Source: Vallitalea sp. (GTDB taxonomy: Bacteria; Bacillota; Clostridia; Lachnospirales; Vallitaleaceae). Taken from it: DNA of 55,572 nucleotides. A program made the position numbers and the translations under genes. The notes under the pieces are model-generated. The model made no database searches. It saw only the letters and a list, made by a program, of their open reading frames with translations, and had not been told where the DNA came from. Shown here one piece after another: positions 44,361-53,973 of this stretch. Where the stretch lies: the NCBI GenBank assembly GCA_025210235.1, contig JAOASG010000052.1, forward strand, positions 1 through 55,572, written 5' to 3'. Positions within the stretch are counted from its first letter, which is position 1; each line of letters starts with the position of its first letter.

Positions 44361-45932
44361 TTAGTAAATTTTAACACCCCTATAATAATACTTTAAAATA
44401 TCTTTATACGTAAATCCTTCATGTGCCATTCCCTTTGCTCCTGATTGACTCATTCCTACTCCATGCCCAGAACCTTGTCCTGCAAAAACAAACACATTTT
44501 TTTCTCCATTTATAAGAGGTACGTTATCAATATTATTCTTACTTAAAACAATTAATTGATCGTTTAGTTTTAGCTTTTTAGTTTTATTAGTACTATTTAT
44601 TGTATAAATATTATCAATATTCTTTTTGCATAAATTTTCGCCTCTAACATTAATATTGTTTCTAGGTTTATATGCTTTATTAACCACTGTAAACTTTCTA
44701 CTGTATAGACCCAACCAACTTTTTATATTTTCTTTTTGCAAAATGTATTCCCCGTTTGTTCCTTTAATCTTTAAATTCATAACTCGTTTAGATTCTGTAT
44801 ATTTAACAGGATTAACATCTAATATATTACCTATATTAATATCGTGTGCTAAAAGTATCTTTTTTATTTCATTAGAAGTTATACTTTTTATCCATGGCTC
44901 TATTTTAGGGTCTAGCTCATAAATATCAGGTACACCTTTTAAATATGGAAGTTTATTAGTCCATACATTTTCACTATTTTCAGTATGCCCTCCACTTGAT
45001 GAAAAATAATACACAGGTACTATTTTGTTATTATAATATATTAATTCATTAGACGTTTCATCTACAGCTTTATTTGTCTTATCTCCTTCTTCTAATAGAC
45101 CTTTATAAACTTGTGACTTTGTTGTATCACAAATTGGGTAAGGTTTATCTTTATATTTAGGTGATATCTTCGTATAATAAATAGCATAATTTCTAGCTGT
45201 TACTGCTTGAGCTTTTAGAGCTTCCAATGGCCAATCTGATGGCATTTCAGATGGTAATACACTGTATAAATAAAACTTAAGAGAAATAATATTTACTGCT
45301 GATATACCTATTTCATTATATCTCCCAAACTCTAGCCTACCCCTATAATGTCTTTTCCCTAAATCAAAAGAATTAATATCTGATTTATTATTTATAGGTA
45401 AAAACTGAGGGTGTTGTTGAATATTTTCCATTATAATGCTTTTTCCGCTATAATTCATTTTAGTTCTATATTTATTATCATTAACAATTTTAAATACATT
45501 AGTTTTATCTTTATTTACTTTTCCCAATATTATTTTTGCTCTATTTTTATCTTCTACCTCAATATAAATTTTCCATTTCCCCTTATTCTCTGTACCTGCA
45601 TATACTTTATAACCTTGTTTTTTTAGTTTATTTATTAATACATTAGTCTCATCATAAGTTTTATAAGATTTTTTAGACACTAAATAATAACATTTTGTTG
45701 GCTCATAAGTAAATCCATTATTTGAAGTAAATATATGTTCTTCTACAAATTTGTTATTAATCATATATCCCATTTTAAGTTTCTTATTGTTTACATGAAT
45801 AGACTTGGCATTTGAGTAATACTCTTTTAGCCCAACTCTTATTTCTTCGTTTTTAATTTCTAATGCATTTACATTAGTTGAACCTAATAATATAGTAATC
45901 ATAATTACAATTATACTTAATATTTTCTTCAT
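44361..45932 (-). CDS. SpoIID/LytB-family protein, copy 1
   Basis: 523 residues from ATG 45932. Residues 1-24 are a signal peptide (MKKILSIIVIMITILLGSTN). Residues 60-125 look like a SPOR-type repeat (YYLVSKKSYKTYDETNVLIN). Residues 195-370 are the SpoIID domain (YRGRLEFGRYNEIGISAVNI, YSVLPSEMPSDWPLEALKAQ, TARNYAIYY, VYYFSSSGGHTENSENVWTN), and the end carries GQGSGHGVGMSQSGAKGMAH and GFTYKDILKYYYRGV. SpoIID is a lytic transglycosylase of engulfment; relatives enhance amidase LytC. No spoIIQ or spoIIIA genes are near, so a role in vegetative wall remodelling is as likely. The ribosome site (GTGGG) is weak. Confidence 0.88.
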   Translation of the reverse strand: MKKILSIIVIMITILLGSTNVNALEIKNEEIRVGLKEYYSNAKSIHVNNKKLKMGYMINNKFVEEHIFTSNNGFTYEPTKCYYLVSKKSYKTYDETNVLINKLKKQGYKVYAGTENKGKWKIYIEVEDKNRAKIILGKVNKDKTNVFKIVNDNKYRTKMNYSGKSIIMENIQQHPQFLPINNKSDINSFDLGKRHYRGRLEFGRYNEIGISAVNIISLKFYLYSVLPSEMPSDWPLEALKAQAVTARNYAIYYTKISPKYKDKPYPICDTTKSQVYKGLLEEGDKTNKAVDETSNELIYYNNKIVPVYYFSSSGGHTENSENVWTNKLPYLKGVPDIYELDPKIEPWIKSITSNEIKKILLAHDINIGNILDVNPVKYTESKRVMNLKIKGTNGEYILQKENIKSWLGLYSRKFTVVNKAYKPRNNINVRGENLCKKNIDNIYTINSTNKTKKLKLNDQLIVLSKNNIDNVPLINGEKNVFVFAGQGSGHGVGMSQSGAKGMAHEGFTYKDILKYYYRGVKIY

Positions 45933-45969
45933 TAAACCCACACTTTCAATTATTTTCTCCCACAAAAAC

Positions 45970-47562
45970 TTATCTTATCTCTACATCTTTATAATAATAG
46001 TTTAGTATTTCTTCATATGTAAAGCCCTCTAAAGCCATCCCTTTTGCACCCGATTGACTCATTCCTACTCCATGTCCCCAACCTTGTCCTATAAAAGTAT
46101 ATATATCATTCTTACCTTTTACAGTAGGTACATTATCAATATTGTACTTACTCAATATTATTAGTTGCTCATTATCTGTACGTAGTTTTTGTATATTATT
46201 AGAACCCATTGTTACATACATATCACTAATATTTTGTTCTGTTATAATTGAATTACTCCCTATTACATTAAATGATTTTTGTGGTATATCATTTTCTTTT
46301 ATTAACTTAAATTTTCTACTTTTTAGACCTAACCAAGTTCTCATAGTTTCTTTTTTAATAATGTGTTGCCCACTAGTACCAACTATTTTAAGATTAATTA
46401 CTCTTTTTGCATCTGTTAGTCCAATAGGCAAAACATCTGTTATCTCGCCAATATTAACATCATATTTTAATAGTTTAGCTTTTATCTCCTCAGAAGTTAG
46501 TTCTTTTACCCATGGTTTCTTTTCTGGATATAATTCATATGTATCTGGTACACCTTTCAAATAAGGAACTGTACCACTCCATACATTTTCACTGTTTTCA
46601 GTATGCCCTCCACTAGTTGAAAAGAAATATGTCGGAATAACTTTATTATTATAATATATTAATTTATTAGTTGTTTCATTAACAGCTCTATTTGTACTTT
46701 CATCTTCAACTGACACGCCTTTATACACTTGAGAACTAGTTGTATCGCATAGCGTATATTGTTTGTTTGGATATTTTGTAACTGTCTGTGTGTAGTAGAT
46801 AGCATAGTTTCTCGCAGCAACGGCCTGAGCTTTTAGTGCTTCCATTGGCCAATATGACATCATTTCTGATGGTAACACACTATATAAATAGTAGTTAAGG
46901 GGTACAACGTTTATTGCAGTTATCCCATTATCTTCATATCTTCCAAATTCAAGTCTACCTCTATACTGACGTTTTCCTAAATCAATTATTAACTTATCAG
47001 CATCATTGTCTATCGTTGAAAATTGAGGATGTTGATATGTATTTTCCATAATAATAGAGCTTTGACCAGGCATATCCATTATTGTTCTTACTCCATTATC
47101 AGTACTTATTTCATATGTTAAATTATCTTTACCATTAATTTTCTTAATTGTAGTATTTACTTGACTATTATCTTTACAATATATATATACTTTCCATATT
47201 CCTTTTGCAATTGAACCTATATATGCATTATAACCTTCTTTTATTAATTTTTCCACTTGTTCTTGTAGCATCTCATAAGTACTAAAAGAAGATTTTGATA
47301 TTAAATAAATACCTTTTGCTGGTTTAAAAACATATCCATTACTGGACATAAATACATGTTCTGATATAAAATCTCCTTCAATTATATATCCCATATTTAG
47401 TACTTTATTGGCAACATTAATAGACTCCACATTTTCATAATATTGTTTAAGTCCAACTCTTATTTCTCTAATATCATTTTCTTCTGCATAAATATTATTG
47501 GAACTACATACTAGTAAAATTGTTATAATCATCAGGTTTACCAATAATAATACTTTTTTCAT
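45970..47562 (-). CDS. SpoIID/LytB-family protein, copy 2
   Basis: 530 residues from ATG 47562 with GGGAGG upstream. Signal peptide (KKVLLLVNLMIITILLVCSS), SPOR-like part (YLISKSSFSTYEMLQEQVEK), SpoIID domain (RGRLEFGRYEDNGITAINVV, VLPSEMMSYWPMEALKAQAV, YFFSTSGGHTENSENVW) and the C-terminal GQGWGHGVGMSQSGAKGMAL. It is a tandem duplicate of copy 1, with about 37 bases between them and the same domain order. The catalytic glutamate expected within the PSEM segment is present in both. The two probably form one transcript from upstream of 47562. Confidence 0.88.
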   Translation of the reverse strand: MKKVLLLVNLMIITILLVCSSNNIYAEENDIREIRVGLKQYYENVESINVANKVLNMGYIIEGDFISEHVFMSSNGYVFKPAKGIYLISKSSFSTYEMLQEQVEKLIKEGYNAYIGSIAKGIWKVYIYCKDNSQVNTTIKKINGKDNLTYEISTDNGVRTIMDMPGQSSIIMENTYQHPQFSTIDNDADKLIIDLGKRQYRGRLEFGRYEDNGITAINVVPLNYYLYSVLPSEMMSYWPMEALKAQAVAARNYAIYYTQTVTKYPNKQYTLCDTTSSQVYKGVSVEDESTNRAVNETTNKLIYYNNKVIPTYFFSTSGGHTENSENVWSGTVPYLKGVPDTYELYPEKKPWVKELTSEEIKAKLLKYDVNIGEITDVLPIGLTDAKRVINLKIVGTSGQHIIKKETMRTWLGLKSRKFKLIKENDIPQKSFNVIGSNSIITEQNISDMYVTMGSNNIQKLRTDNEQLIILSKYNIDNVPTVKGKNDIYTFIGQGWGHGVGMSQSGAKGMALEGFTYEEILNYYYKDVEIR

Positions 47563-47667
47563 ATAATCCTCCCATGTAAAGATAATAATATTATTAATCA
47601 TAATAAAAAGTAGATACTATCCAATAAGGTTACTTTATTTATAAAACTTGTCATAAGCTAAAAATAA

Positions 47668-47702
47668 AAAAGCACCCTAATTAATTATAAGATGCTTTTA
47701 AA
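47668..47702 (-). terminator. Intrinsic terminator after the amino-acid ABC transporter operon
   Basis: On the minus strand AAAAGCATCTTAT pairs with AATTAGGGTGCTTTT, then a T run. It ends the leftward transcript of the transporter genes before the SpoIID genes. Confidence 0.72.
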
Positions 47703-47746
47703 CAAAAATCTACAATAATTTACTTATCTAGTAAAGATTATCCATA

Positions 47747-47864
47747 GAGCAAGGGGATTCATGATATACACAAAAGGATGTTTTTCAGTGACCTTATTAA
47801 ACACGGACGTTTAATTTGCTGACGGAATATTACCCTATACCATCTCCGCGGAAGCCAGCCTTAT
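47747..47864. repeat. GC-richer segment after the transporter ATPase gene, shares a 20-mer with 49492-49511
   Basis: 118 bases whose composition (for example CCGCGGAAGCCAGCC at the right end) differs from the AT-rich surroundings. TTACCCTATACCATCTCCGC at 47830-47849 matches 19 of 20 bases of 49492-49511. A short palindrome TTAAAC/GTTTAA lies near 47800-47820. No protein or known RNA family recognised. Confidence 0.5.
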
Positions 47865-48587
47865 TTATAAAACTTTACTAAAGAATTCTTTCGTTCTTTC
47901 CTTCTTAGGATTATTAAATATTTCTTTTGGATTACCTTCTTCTCCAATAACTCCTTCATCCATAAAAAACAATCTTGTACCTACTTCTCTTGCAAATCCC
48001 ATTTCATGAGTAACAACAACCATAGTCATACCATCTGCTGCTAATTGCTTCATAACGTCTAATACTTCTCCAACCATTTCAGGATCAAGTGCAGATGTAG
48101 GTTCATCAAATAACATTACGTCTGGTTCCATAGCTAACGCCCTTACGATAGCTATTCTTTGCTTTTGCCCACCAGATAGTTGTTTTGGATATGCATTTGC
48201 TTTATCTTCAAGTCCTACCCTTTTTAATAATTCTATTGCTTTTTTTTCTGCAACTTCTTTTGAAACTTTTTTTACTTTAATCGGGGATAGCGTAATATTA
48301 TCAAGTACAGTCATATGCGGAAAGAGATTAAACTGTTGAAATACCATACCCATTTTTTGTCTTTGAATATTAATATTATTTTTCTTACTTGTTATATCAA
48401 CACCTTCAAAAATAATATTTCCTTTTGTAGGTTGCTCAAGTAGGTTAAGACACCTTAAAAAAGTACTTTTCCCAGAACCACTTGGTCCTATAACTACAAC
48501 TACTTCACCTTTTTTTATATGAGTATTAATACCTTTTAATACATGTAAATCACCAAAATTTTTATGTAAATCATTAACGTATATCAC
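47865..48587 (-). CDS. Polar amino-acid ABC transporter ATPase
   Basis: 240 residues. Walker [18 protein letters not shown], the Q-loop in [17 protein letters not shown], signature [17 protein letters not shown], Walker [17 protein letters not shown] and switch histidine [15 protein letters not shown] are all intact. These match the GlnQ/HisP type. It overlaps the permease gene by 14 bases, so the two are translationally coupled. It forms an importer with the permease and the lipoprotein at 49556-50416. Confidence 0.95.
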   Translation of the reverse strand: MIYVNDLHKNFGDLHVLKGINTHIKKGEVVVVIGPSGSGKSTFLRCLNLLEQPTKGNIIFEGVDITSKKNNINIQRQKMGMVFQQFNLFPHMTVLDNITLSPIKVKKVSKEVAEKKAIELLKRVGLEDKANAYPKQLSGGQKQRIAIVRALAMEPDVMLFDEPTSALDPEMVGEVLDVMKQLAADGMTMVVVTHEMGFAREVGTRLFFMDEGVIGEEGNPKEIFNNPKKERTKEFFSKVL

Positions 48588-49281
48588 TAGCTCTTAACCT
48601 CCTTTCAATTTTTCTCATTATAAATGTAAACGTTGATGTTAAAATAAGATATATTATCGCCGTTACTATAAGAGGTTCAACAGAAGCTCCAGTTTGAGAG
48701 TTAATAATGTTACTAGCTCTTAGAATATCCTTTCCTGCAATAAATCCCATTATAGATGTTTCCTTAATTAGCACAATAAATTCATTTACTAACGTAGGCA
48801 AAATATTTTTTATTGCCTGGGGAATAATGATATGTCTCATTGCCATTCCGTAAGGCATCCCTAATGATCTAGCTGCTTCCATTTGTCCAGAATCCAGACC
48901 TTGAATACCTGCTCTAATAATCTCGGCAACATAAGCTCCACTATTTATACCAAATGCTATTGCCCCTATGACTAGTTTGGGCAAATCACTTGTTGCAAAA
49001 ACTACGAAATAAATAAATGATAGTTGAACAAGTACAGGTGTTCCTCTTATTAAATCTATATACACTGTTGCAAGAAATCTTATAGATTTATTCTTCGATA
49101 GTTTCCCTATAGCTACTACTATACCAATCACAACACCGATTATGGCAGCAAGTATAGTTATTTGCAATGAAAAACTAATACCTTTTATCCAATACATATA
49201 TCTCGGATAACTTCCTGGTCCATTCTCTGGTCCAAATACTATGCTAATAAAATCATTAATATTACTTAATAAAAAAAACAT
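48574..49281 (-). CDS. Polar amino-acid ABC transporter permease
   Basis: 235 residues with five membrane helices. The N-terminal [20 protein letters not shown] and the EAA loop [20 protein letters not shown] (about residues 145-165) are characteristic of HisMQ-type permeases. [15 protein letters not shown] is also typical. One permease gene implies a homodimer. It starts at ATG 49281 (AAGGTG upstream). A 274-base gap holding a repeat remnant and a large palindrome separates it from the binding-protein gene. Confidence 0.95.
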   Translation of the reverse strand: MFFLLSNINDFISIVFGPENGPGSYPRYMYWIKGISFSLQITILAAIIGVVIGIVVAIGKLSKNKSIRFLATVYIDLIRGTPVLVQLSFIYFVVFATSDLPKLVIGAIAFGINSGAYVAEIIRAGIQGLDSGQMEAARSLGMPYGMAMRHIIIPQAIKNILPTLVNEFIVLIKETSIMGFIAGKDILRASNIINSQTGASVEPLIVTAIIYLILTSTFTFIMRKIERRLRASDIR

Positions 49282-49334
49282 GTAATCACCTTCTTATGTT
49301 ATATTCTTAGTACCCATCCCGTGCACAGTAAAAT

Positions 49335-49383
49335 CTACTTATTGTATGTAAAGCATTTAAATCCTTAGTTATGTAATTACCTA
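49335..49383 (-). repeat. MITE-like repeat, truncated copy
   Basis: On the minus strand TAGGTAATTACATAACTAAG is followed by a few changed bases and CTTTACATACAATAAGTAG. This matches the first 50 bases of the complete copy at 44093-44224 and of the copy at 22156-22261. The other end is missing. Confidence 0.62.
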
Positions 49384-49390
49384 TCATCTT

Positions 49391-49511
49391 CGCAAAAACA
49401 GGAAAGTTAATCCTAATAAGAAAAACTTTCCTACAAATAAATTTAATGTTTTCGCGGATATGGTATAGGTTGCATGGCTAGCTACTCCATTTTACCCTAT
49501 ACCATATCCGC
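49391..49511. repeat. Large nested palindromic segment between binding-protein and permease genes
   Basis: GCGGATATGGTATAGG (49454-49469) and its exact complement (49496-49511) form a 16-bp stem. Directly beside it AGGAAAGTT (49400-49408) pairs with AACTTTCCT (49424-49432), and the outer CGCAAAAACA (49391-49400) pairs with TGTTTTCGCG (49447-49456) with one mismatch. The outer arm shares bases with the first stem, so the two folds compete. It could be a mobile palindrome, an RNA switch or a processing site setting binding-protein excess. Confidence 0.55.
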
Positions 49512-49555
49512 TATGCTCAATTAAATTTGCTTTTATTCAACGGTATAATTAAATA

Positions 49556-50416
49556 TTATTCTTCCACTTTTTTGCCAAAATATTTTTCATATAGTTTATC
49601 GTATTCTCCATTTTCATGCATTTCTTTTAGCACTTCATTTATTGTAGTTAATAATTCTTCGTTATTTTTATTTACAGCTAATGAATAGTCTTCTTTTGTT
49701 AATTCTTCATCAAGAACAACAATCTTATCGTTTTTACTAGCAAATTTTTCTGCTGGTTTTTGGTCAATAACTACTGCATCTATTCTACCTTTTGCTAAAT
49801 CAAGTACTGCAGTATAACCGGCATCATATGATTCAACAGTAGCATCTTCTACTTTTTTTGCTTCTAATTCTCCTGTAGTTCCAAGTTGAACTCCTATTTT
49901 TTTCCCTACTAAGTCATCTTTTGATTTTACAACATCGCTATCTTTTTTTACAAGTATTACTTGTGTTGATTTGAAATAGCTATCCGAGAAATTAATTACT
50001 TTAGCTTTTTCTTCATCTCTTGTCATTCCTGCTGCGATAAATTCGATTTTCCCTGTTTGAAGTGCTGCTGTTAAAGCTCCAAACTTCATATCTTCTATTT
50101 TTAATTCCATTCCTAATTTTTCAGCAATTTTCTTAGATATTTCTATGTCAAATCCTACAATTTCTCCAGCTTCAATATATTCAAATGGAGGAAAATCTGC
50201 ACTTGTTCCCATTACAATAAATTTCTTATCTGTATTTTTATCAGTTTCTGCTTTCTCTGAATCTTTTTTTGAATCATCTTCATCTTTATTATCTTGGCTT
50301 TCGTTATTATAAACATCTTCAGATGTATTTTGTCCTTCCTTTTTGCCACACCCTGTAAATAAACTCATTGATAATACTAATGTTAATAATAAACTAATAC
50401 TTATAATTTTTTTCAT
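49556..50416 (-). CDS. Polar amino-acid ABC transporter substrate-binding lipoprotein
   Basis: 286 residues from ATG 50416, with GGAG upstream; the in-frame TTG earlier is part of that leader. Signal and lipobox SLFTGCGKKE (lipid cysteine about residue 22), then a polar, acidic linker (about 25-60), then the family 3 binding domain: FIVMGTSADFPPFEYIEAGE, GFDIEISKKIAEKLGMELKI, GALTAALQTGKIEFIAAGMT, GKKIGVQLGTTGELEAKK and MHENGEYDKLYEKYFG. First gene of the importer operon. The ligand (glutamine, cystine, arginine or other) cannot be settled from sequence. Confidence 0.95.
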   Translation of the reverse strand: MKKIISISLLLTLVLSMSLFTGCGKKEGQNTSEDVYNNESQDNKDEDDSKKDSEKAETDKNTDKKFIVMGTSADFPPFEYIEAGEIVGFDIEISKKIAEKLGMELKIEDMKFGALTAALQTGKIEFIAAGMTRDEEKAKVINFSDSYFKSTQVILVKKDSDVVKSKDDLVGKKIGVQLGTTGELEAKKVEDATVESYDAGYTAVLDLAKGRIDAVVIDQKPAEKFASKNDKIVVLDEELTKEDYSLAVNKNNEELLTTINEVLKEMHENGEYDKLYEKYFGKKVEE

Positions 50417-50614
50417 AATGTTCTCCAACCTTTCTACTAATTGTTAAGCAATTAATTCGCAACTAATTCTTTACTGCATTTTTAAGAATTAGACTTTATA
50501 GTTTTTTGTATTTATACATCAAAATGTATATTTATTAATATCTTGGAATAAGTATACATCATTTTGATTATTTATGCAAGAACATTTTTATAAAATTTAA
50601 TTTATTATTTTTTA

Positions 50615-51226
50615 TTAGTTAGTACTAATTGGAATTTCAATATCTATATAATCAGGTCCAATGATCTTTATCCCCTTTTTTTCATCACAACCAATTGCAA
50701 CACAAAATTTGAATGTTTCTGGCGCTTCATTTTCATTTTTATCAAGAACTAAGTCTATCACAACTGTGCCAATACCTCCTCCGTCTGGTATATAACTACG
50801 ATTTCTTCCAACATCCACCATACAATTGTACCATTCTTTGCCTGCAGTAACCCATTTGGCTACATAATTTTGTGATATTGTTGCATTTTTATTTTCTGGA
50901 TAGCTACTTATTATGTTAGAAACAAACCATTCTTTTGGTATATAGAAAGTTATTCCTCCCCAATCATTTGGATCTATCTCAATCCAAGTAATAATCTTTA
51001 CATGTTTTTTATTTCCATCAACCTCTTTAATGAATATTGTTCCTTTTGCAGATGTATTTAATTCAGTTGCAACAGAATTTATGCTAAAACCTTCTGCCTT
51101 AATTAAGTTTTCATTAACAAGTGTTTCATTAATAGAATTATTGTTTTTTTTAGTGCTTGTTATAAGTACAATAGTTAAGATTATAATAAGTATAGATATC
51201 AAAATATATTTTGTTTTTAAACTCAT
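50615..51226 (-). CDS. Exported or membrane-anchored protein of unknown function, 203 aa
   Basis: Start chosen at ATG 51226 (MSLKTKYILISILIIILTIV), with AGGAGGAGAGG upstream; a longer frame would read through that site. One N-terminal anchor (about residues 7-24), then an outer domain of about 175 residues with a Ser- and Asn-rich hinge, a WIEIDPNDWGGITFYIPKEW strand region, YIPDGGGIGTVVIDLVLDKN, and two cysteines (KFCVAIGCDEKK) that could form a disulfide. The beta-rich pattern recalls small carbohydrate- or protein-binding sandwiches. No family is recognised. Its neighbours are the amino-acid importer and pheT, without coupling to either. Confidence 0.7.
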   Translation of the reverse strand: MSLKTKYILISILIIILTIVLITSTKKNNNSINETLVNENLIKAEGFSINSVATELNTSAKGTIFIKEVDGNKKHVKIITWIEIDPNDWGGITFYIPKEWFVSNIISSYPENKNATISQNYVAKWVTAGKEWYNCMVDVGRNRSYIPDGGGIGTVVIDLVLDKNENEAPETFKFCVAIGCDEKKGIKIIGPDYIDIEIPISTN

Positions 51227-51308
51227 TTTATACCTCTCCTCCTTATTTGTTACATATAACTCCTCTAACAATATTTTAACATACAATTCAAACAAATCAA
51301 TTTTTTCA

Positions 51309-51350
51309 CTAAAAAACAGGTTAAGTTTTTACACTTAGCCTGTTTTTTAG
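51309..51350 (-). terminator. Terminator after pheT
   Basis: CTAAAAAACAGGTTAAG and CTTAGCCTGTTTTTTAG pair over 17 bases with one G-U, loop of about eight bases; the arms carry the A and T runs themselves, so it works in both directions. About 20 bases past the pheT stop. Confidence 0.82.
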
Positions 51351-51370
51351 TAAAATATATTTTTTTAATA

Positions 51371-53761
51371 TTACTGTCTTAATTTAACATTAAGCATGGT
51401 TTCAAGTCCATTAAGAATTTTATTCATTGTCTTAGTAATTTCTTTTTCTTTTAAAGTACGATCATTTGCTCTGAAATTAAGTGAAAAAGCTAATGATTTA
51501 TAGCCTTCTTCTATTTGAGAACCAGTATAAACATCAAATAGCTCAATACCTTTTAGTATTTTTCCACCACGTTGTTTAATGATGTCTTGAATTTGTCCTA
51601 CTAAGACATCTTCTTTAGCAAGTAAAGCCAAGTCTCTATTAACGGATGGATATTTACCTAGAACTTCATAAGAACGTTCTAAATTAGTTTTCTTAACTAA
51701 TATTGGCATATCAATAACTGCTAAATATACCCTTGTTTCTATATCATAATTATCTGCAACATCTGGATGTACTTCTCCAATTATTCCTAACTCTTTAGTA
51801 TCCATTATTATTTTTGCTTGTCTTCCTGGATGTAAATAATTAATTGAAGCTTTTGGATTATATTCATATCCTTCATATATTCCTAATCTTTCAAAAAGAG
51901 TTTCCACTACACCTTTAATATCATAAAAATCTACGTTACCATACATACCAATTGTTAATTGCATTCTTTCATCTGGTAATTCGTTTTCATCATTACTTGG
52001 AAGATATACATAAGATAATTCGTATAAATTTGCACTTTCATTTCTTCTATTATAGTTAGTAGATAATGCTGTTAACATACCATTAACTGTTGTAGTTCTC
52101 ATGATGCTAAAATCTTCACCAAGAGGATTAGAAATAGTTACTGCATTTCTTAGAGAATCATCTTTATCAAGTTTAATCTTATCAAATACTTTAGGACTTT
52201 CAAATGAGTAAGTCATTGCTTCATTAATACCACAGTTTTCCATAACACTTCTAGTTATATCTTCAATTTTTTGTTTGTAGCTTTTTTTACCCACAGTTGG
52301 TGTTCCTGTTGCAAGAGTTACTGGAATATTGTCATAACCATAGAAACGAGCAACTTCTTCTGCTAAATCCGCTTCTCTTTCAACATCTGGTCTAAATGTA
52401 GGTACAGTTATTACACCTTTGTCTCTATCTACTTTTAAATCTACTTTTTCAAATATTTTAATCATTTCATCTTCTGATAAGTTAGTACCTAAAAGCTTGT
52501 TAATTCCATCTGCGCTATAAGAAACTGTTTTTTCAACCCTTTTATTAGGATATACATCAACCATTCCAGATACTACTTCTCCAGCACCTAGCATATTTAT
52601 TAATTGACATGCTCTATTAATAGCTTCGTCTATATTATTAGGATCTAAATATTTTTCAAATTTTGCAGATGCATCTGAACGAAGTCCTAATTTTTTTGAA
52701 GTAAAACGAATATTAGTTCCTTCAAAATTAGCTGCTTCAAATAATAATGTAGTAGTTTCTTCTGTAACTTTAGTACCTTCTCCACCCATTACCCCTGCAA
52801 TTCCTACAGGATGTTTTTCATCACCAATTACAAGCATAGAAGAATCTAATTTTCTTTCTTCACCATCAAGTGTTACAAGTTCTTCATTGTCTTTTGCACG
52901 TCTTGCGATTACTTTTTTACCTTCTAATTTATCAAGGTCATAAGCATGCATAGGCTGACCAAATTCTAACATTACATAATTTGTAATATCTACTATATTA
53001 TTAATAGGTCTAACACCACATGATAAAAGTTTCTGTTTCATCCAACTTGGTGATTGCTCTATTTTTACATTTTTTACTATTCTACCTGCAAATCTTGAGC
53101 ATAGGTCTTCATCTTCTATTTCTATTTTAATATAATCATTGGCATTTCCTTCAATCTCATCTACTTCTATTTTAGGATATCTAAATTCTTTTGAAAAAGT
53201 AGCTGCGGCTTCTCTAGCTATACCTAATAAACTAAAGCAATCAGGACGGTTTGATGTAATTTCATATTCTACTACTATATCATCAAGTCCAAATATACTT
53301 TTTACATCCATTCCTAGTTCATATTCTTTATCAAATATATAGATTCCATGTTCTGGAGCTTCTGGGAAATCTTCTGGTGAAAATCCAAGTTCTTCTATTG
53401 AACACATCATTCCATTAGATGGAATTCCTCTAAGTTTTCCTTTTTTAATCTTAATATCTCCTGGTAATGTTGATCCAACAAGAGCAATTGGTACATAATC
53501 TCCCTCACTTATATTATTAGCACCAGTCACGATTTGAATTGGTTCATCTTCTCCAACATTAACTTGTGTTACAACAAGTTTATCTGCATCTGGATGTCTT
53601 TCAATTTTTAGTATTTTACCAACTACTACTTTGCTAATTTCCTTGCCTAATTCTTCATATCCTTCTACTTTGGAACCTGACATTGTCATCCCATCTATAA
53701 AAGTATTAATGTCACAATCTATATCAACGTAGTCTCTTAACCACTGCATAGGTACGTTCAT
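51371..53761 (-). CDS. pheT: Phenylalanyl-tRNA synthetase beta chain
   Basis: 796 residues, full length. Starts MNVPMQWLRDYVDID. Residues about 38-150 are the tRNA-binding OB-fold (VGKILKIERHPDADKLVVTQ), 200-390 the B3/B4 editing domain (RPINNIVDITNYVMLEFGQP, ASAKFEKYLDPNNIDEAINR), 400-470 the B5 domain, and the last 90 residues the anticodon-binding FDX-ACB domain (YPSVNRDLALLAKEDVLVGQ). It charges tRNA-Phe in an alpha2-beta2 enzyme with PheS. The 212 AT-rich bases after pheS contain a weak hairpin near 53880-53912. Confidence 0.98.
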   Translation of the reverse strand: MNVPMQWLRDYVDIDCDINTFIDGMTMSGSKVEGYEELGKEISKVVVGKILKIERHPDADKLVVTQVNVGEDEPIQIVTGANNISEGDYVPIALVGSTLPGDIKIKKGKLRGIPSNGMMCSIEELGFSPEDFPEAPEHGIYIFDKEYELGMDVKSIFGLDDIVVEYEITSNRPDCFSLLGIAREAAATFSKEFRYPKIEVDEIEGNANDYIKIEIEDEDLCSRFAGRIVKNVKIEQSPSWMKQKLLSCGVRPINNIVDITNYVMLEFGQPMHAYDLDKLEGKKVIARRAKDNEELVTLDGEERKLDSSMLVIGDEKHPVGIAGVMGGEGTKVTEETTTLLFEAANFEGTNIRFTSKKLGLRSDASAKFEKYLDPNNIDEAINRACQLINMLGAGEVVSGMVDVYPNKRVEKTVSYSADGINKLLGTNLSEDEMIKIFEKVDLKVDRDKGVITVPTFRPDVEREADLAEEVARFYGYDNIPVTLATGTPTVGKKSYKQKIEDITRSVMENCGINEAMTYSFESPKVFDKIKLDKDDSLRNAVTISNPLGEDFSIMRTTTVNGMLTALSTNYNRRNESANLYELSYVYLPSNDENELPDERMQLTIGMYGNVDFYDIKGVVETLFERLGIYEGYEYNPKASINYLHPGRQAKIIMDTKELGIIGEVHPDVADNYDIETRVYLAVIDMPILVKKTNLERSYEVLGKYPSVNRDLALLAKEDVLVGQIQDIIKQRGGKILKGIELFDVYTGSQIEEGYKSLAFSLNFRANDRTLKEKEITKTMNKILNGLETMLNVKLRQ

Positions 53762-53973
53762 TTTTACACCTTCCTTTTTAATATTACGTTATTTTTTAAT
53801 TAATTATATGATATTAATTTTAAACTTTAATAATAAATTAAATTATAATTATAAATTCATTCCTATTTTCTCACTAATACATTGAAATAACTATATGTGA
53901 TAGAATTTCAATATTTATATTTTGCAAAAGATCTGTTAATACCTTTTCATTAGCATAATTCTAAAATAATCAA

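Noticed and set aside
47747..47864. Remnant of a transposase gene
   Set aside because: No frame on either strand gives recognisable transposase residues in this short segment.
49282..49555. Riboswitch (glycine or lysine class) before the permease gene
   Set aside because: It lies inside the operon after the binding-protein gene and matches no conserved riboswitch core I know; I list it as a palindromic segment only.
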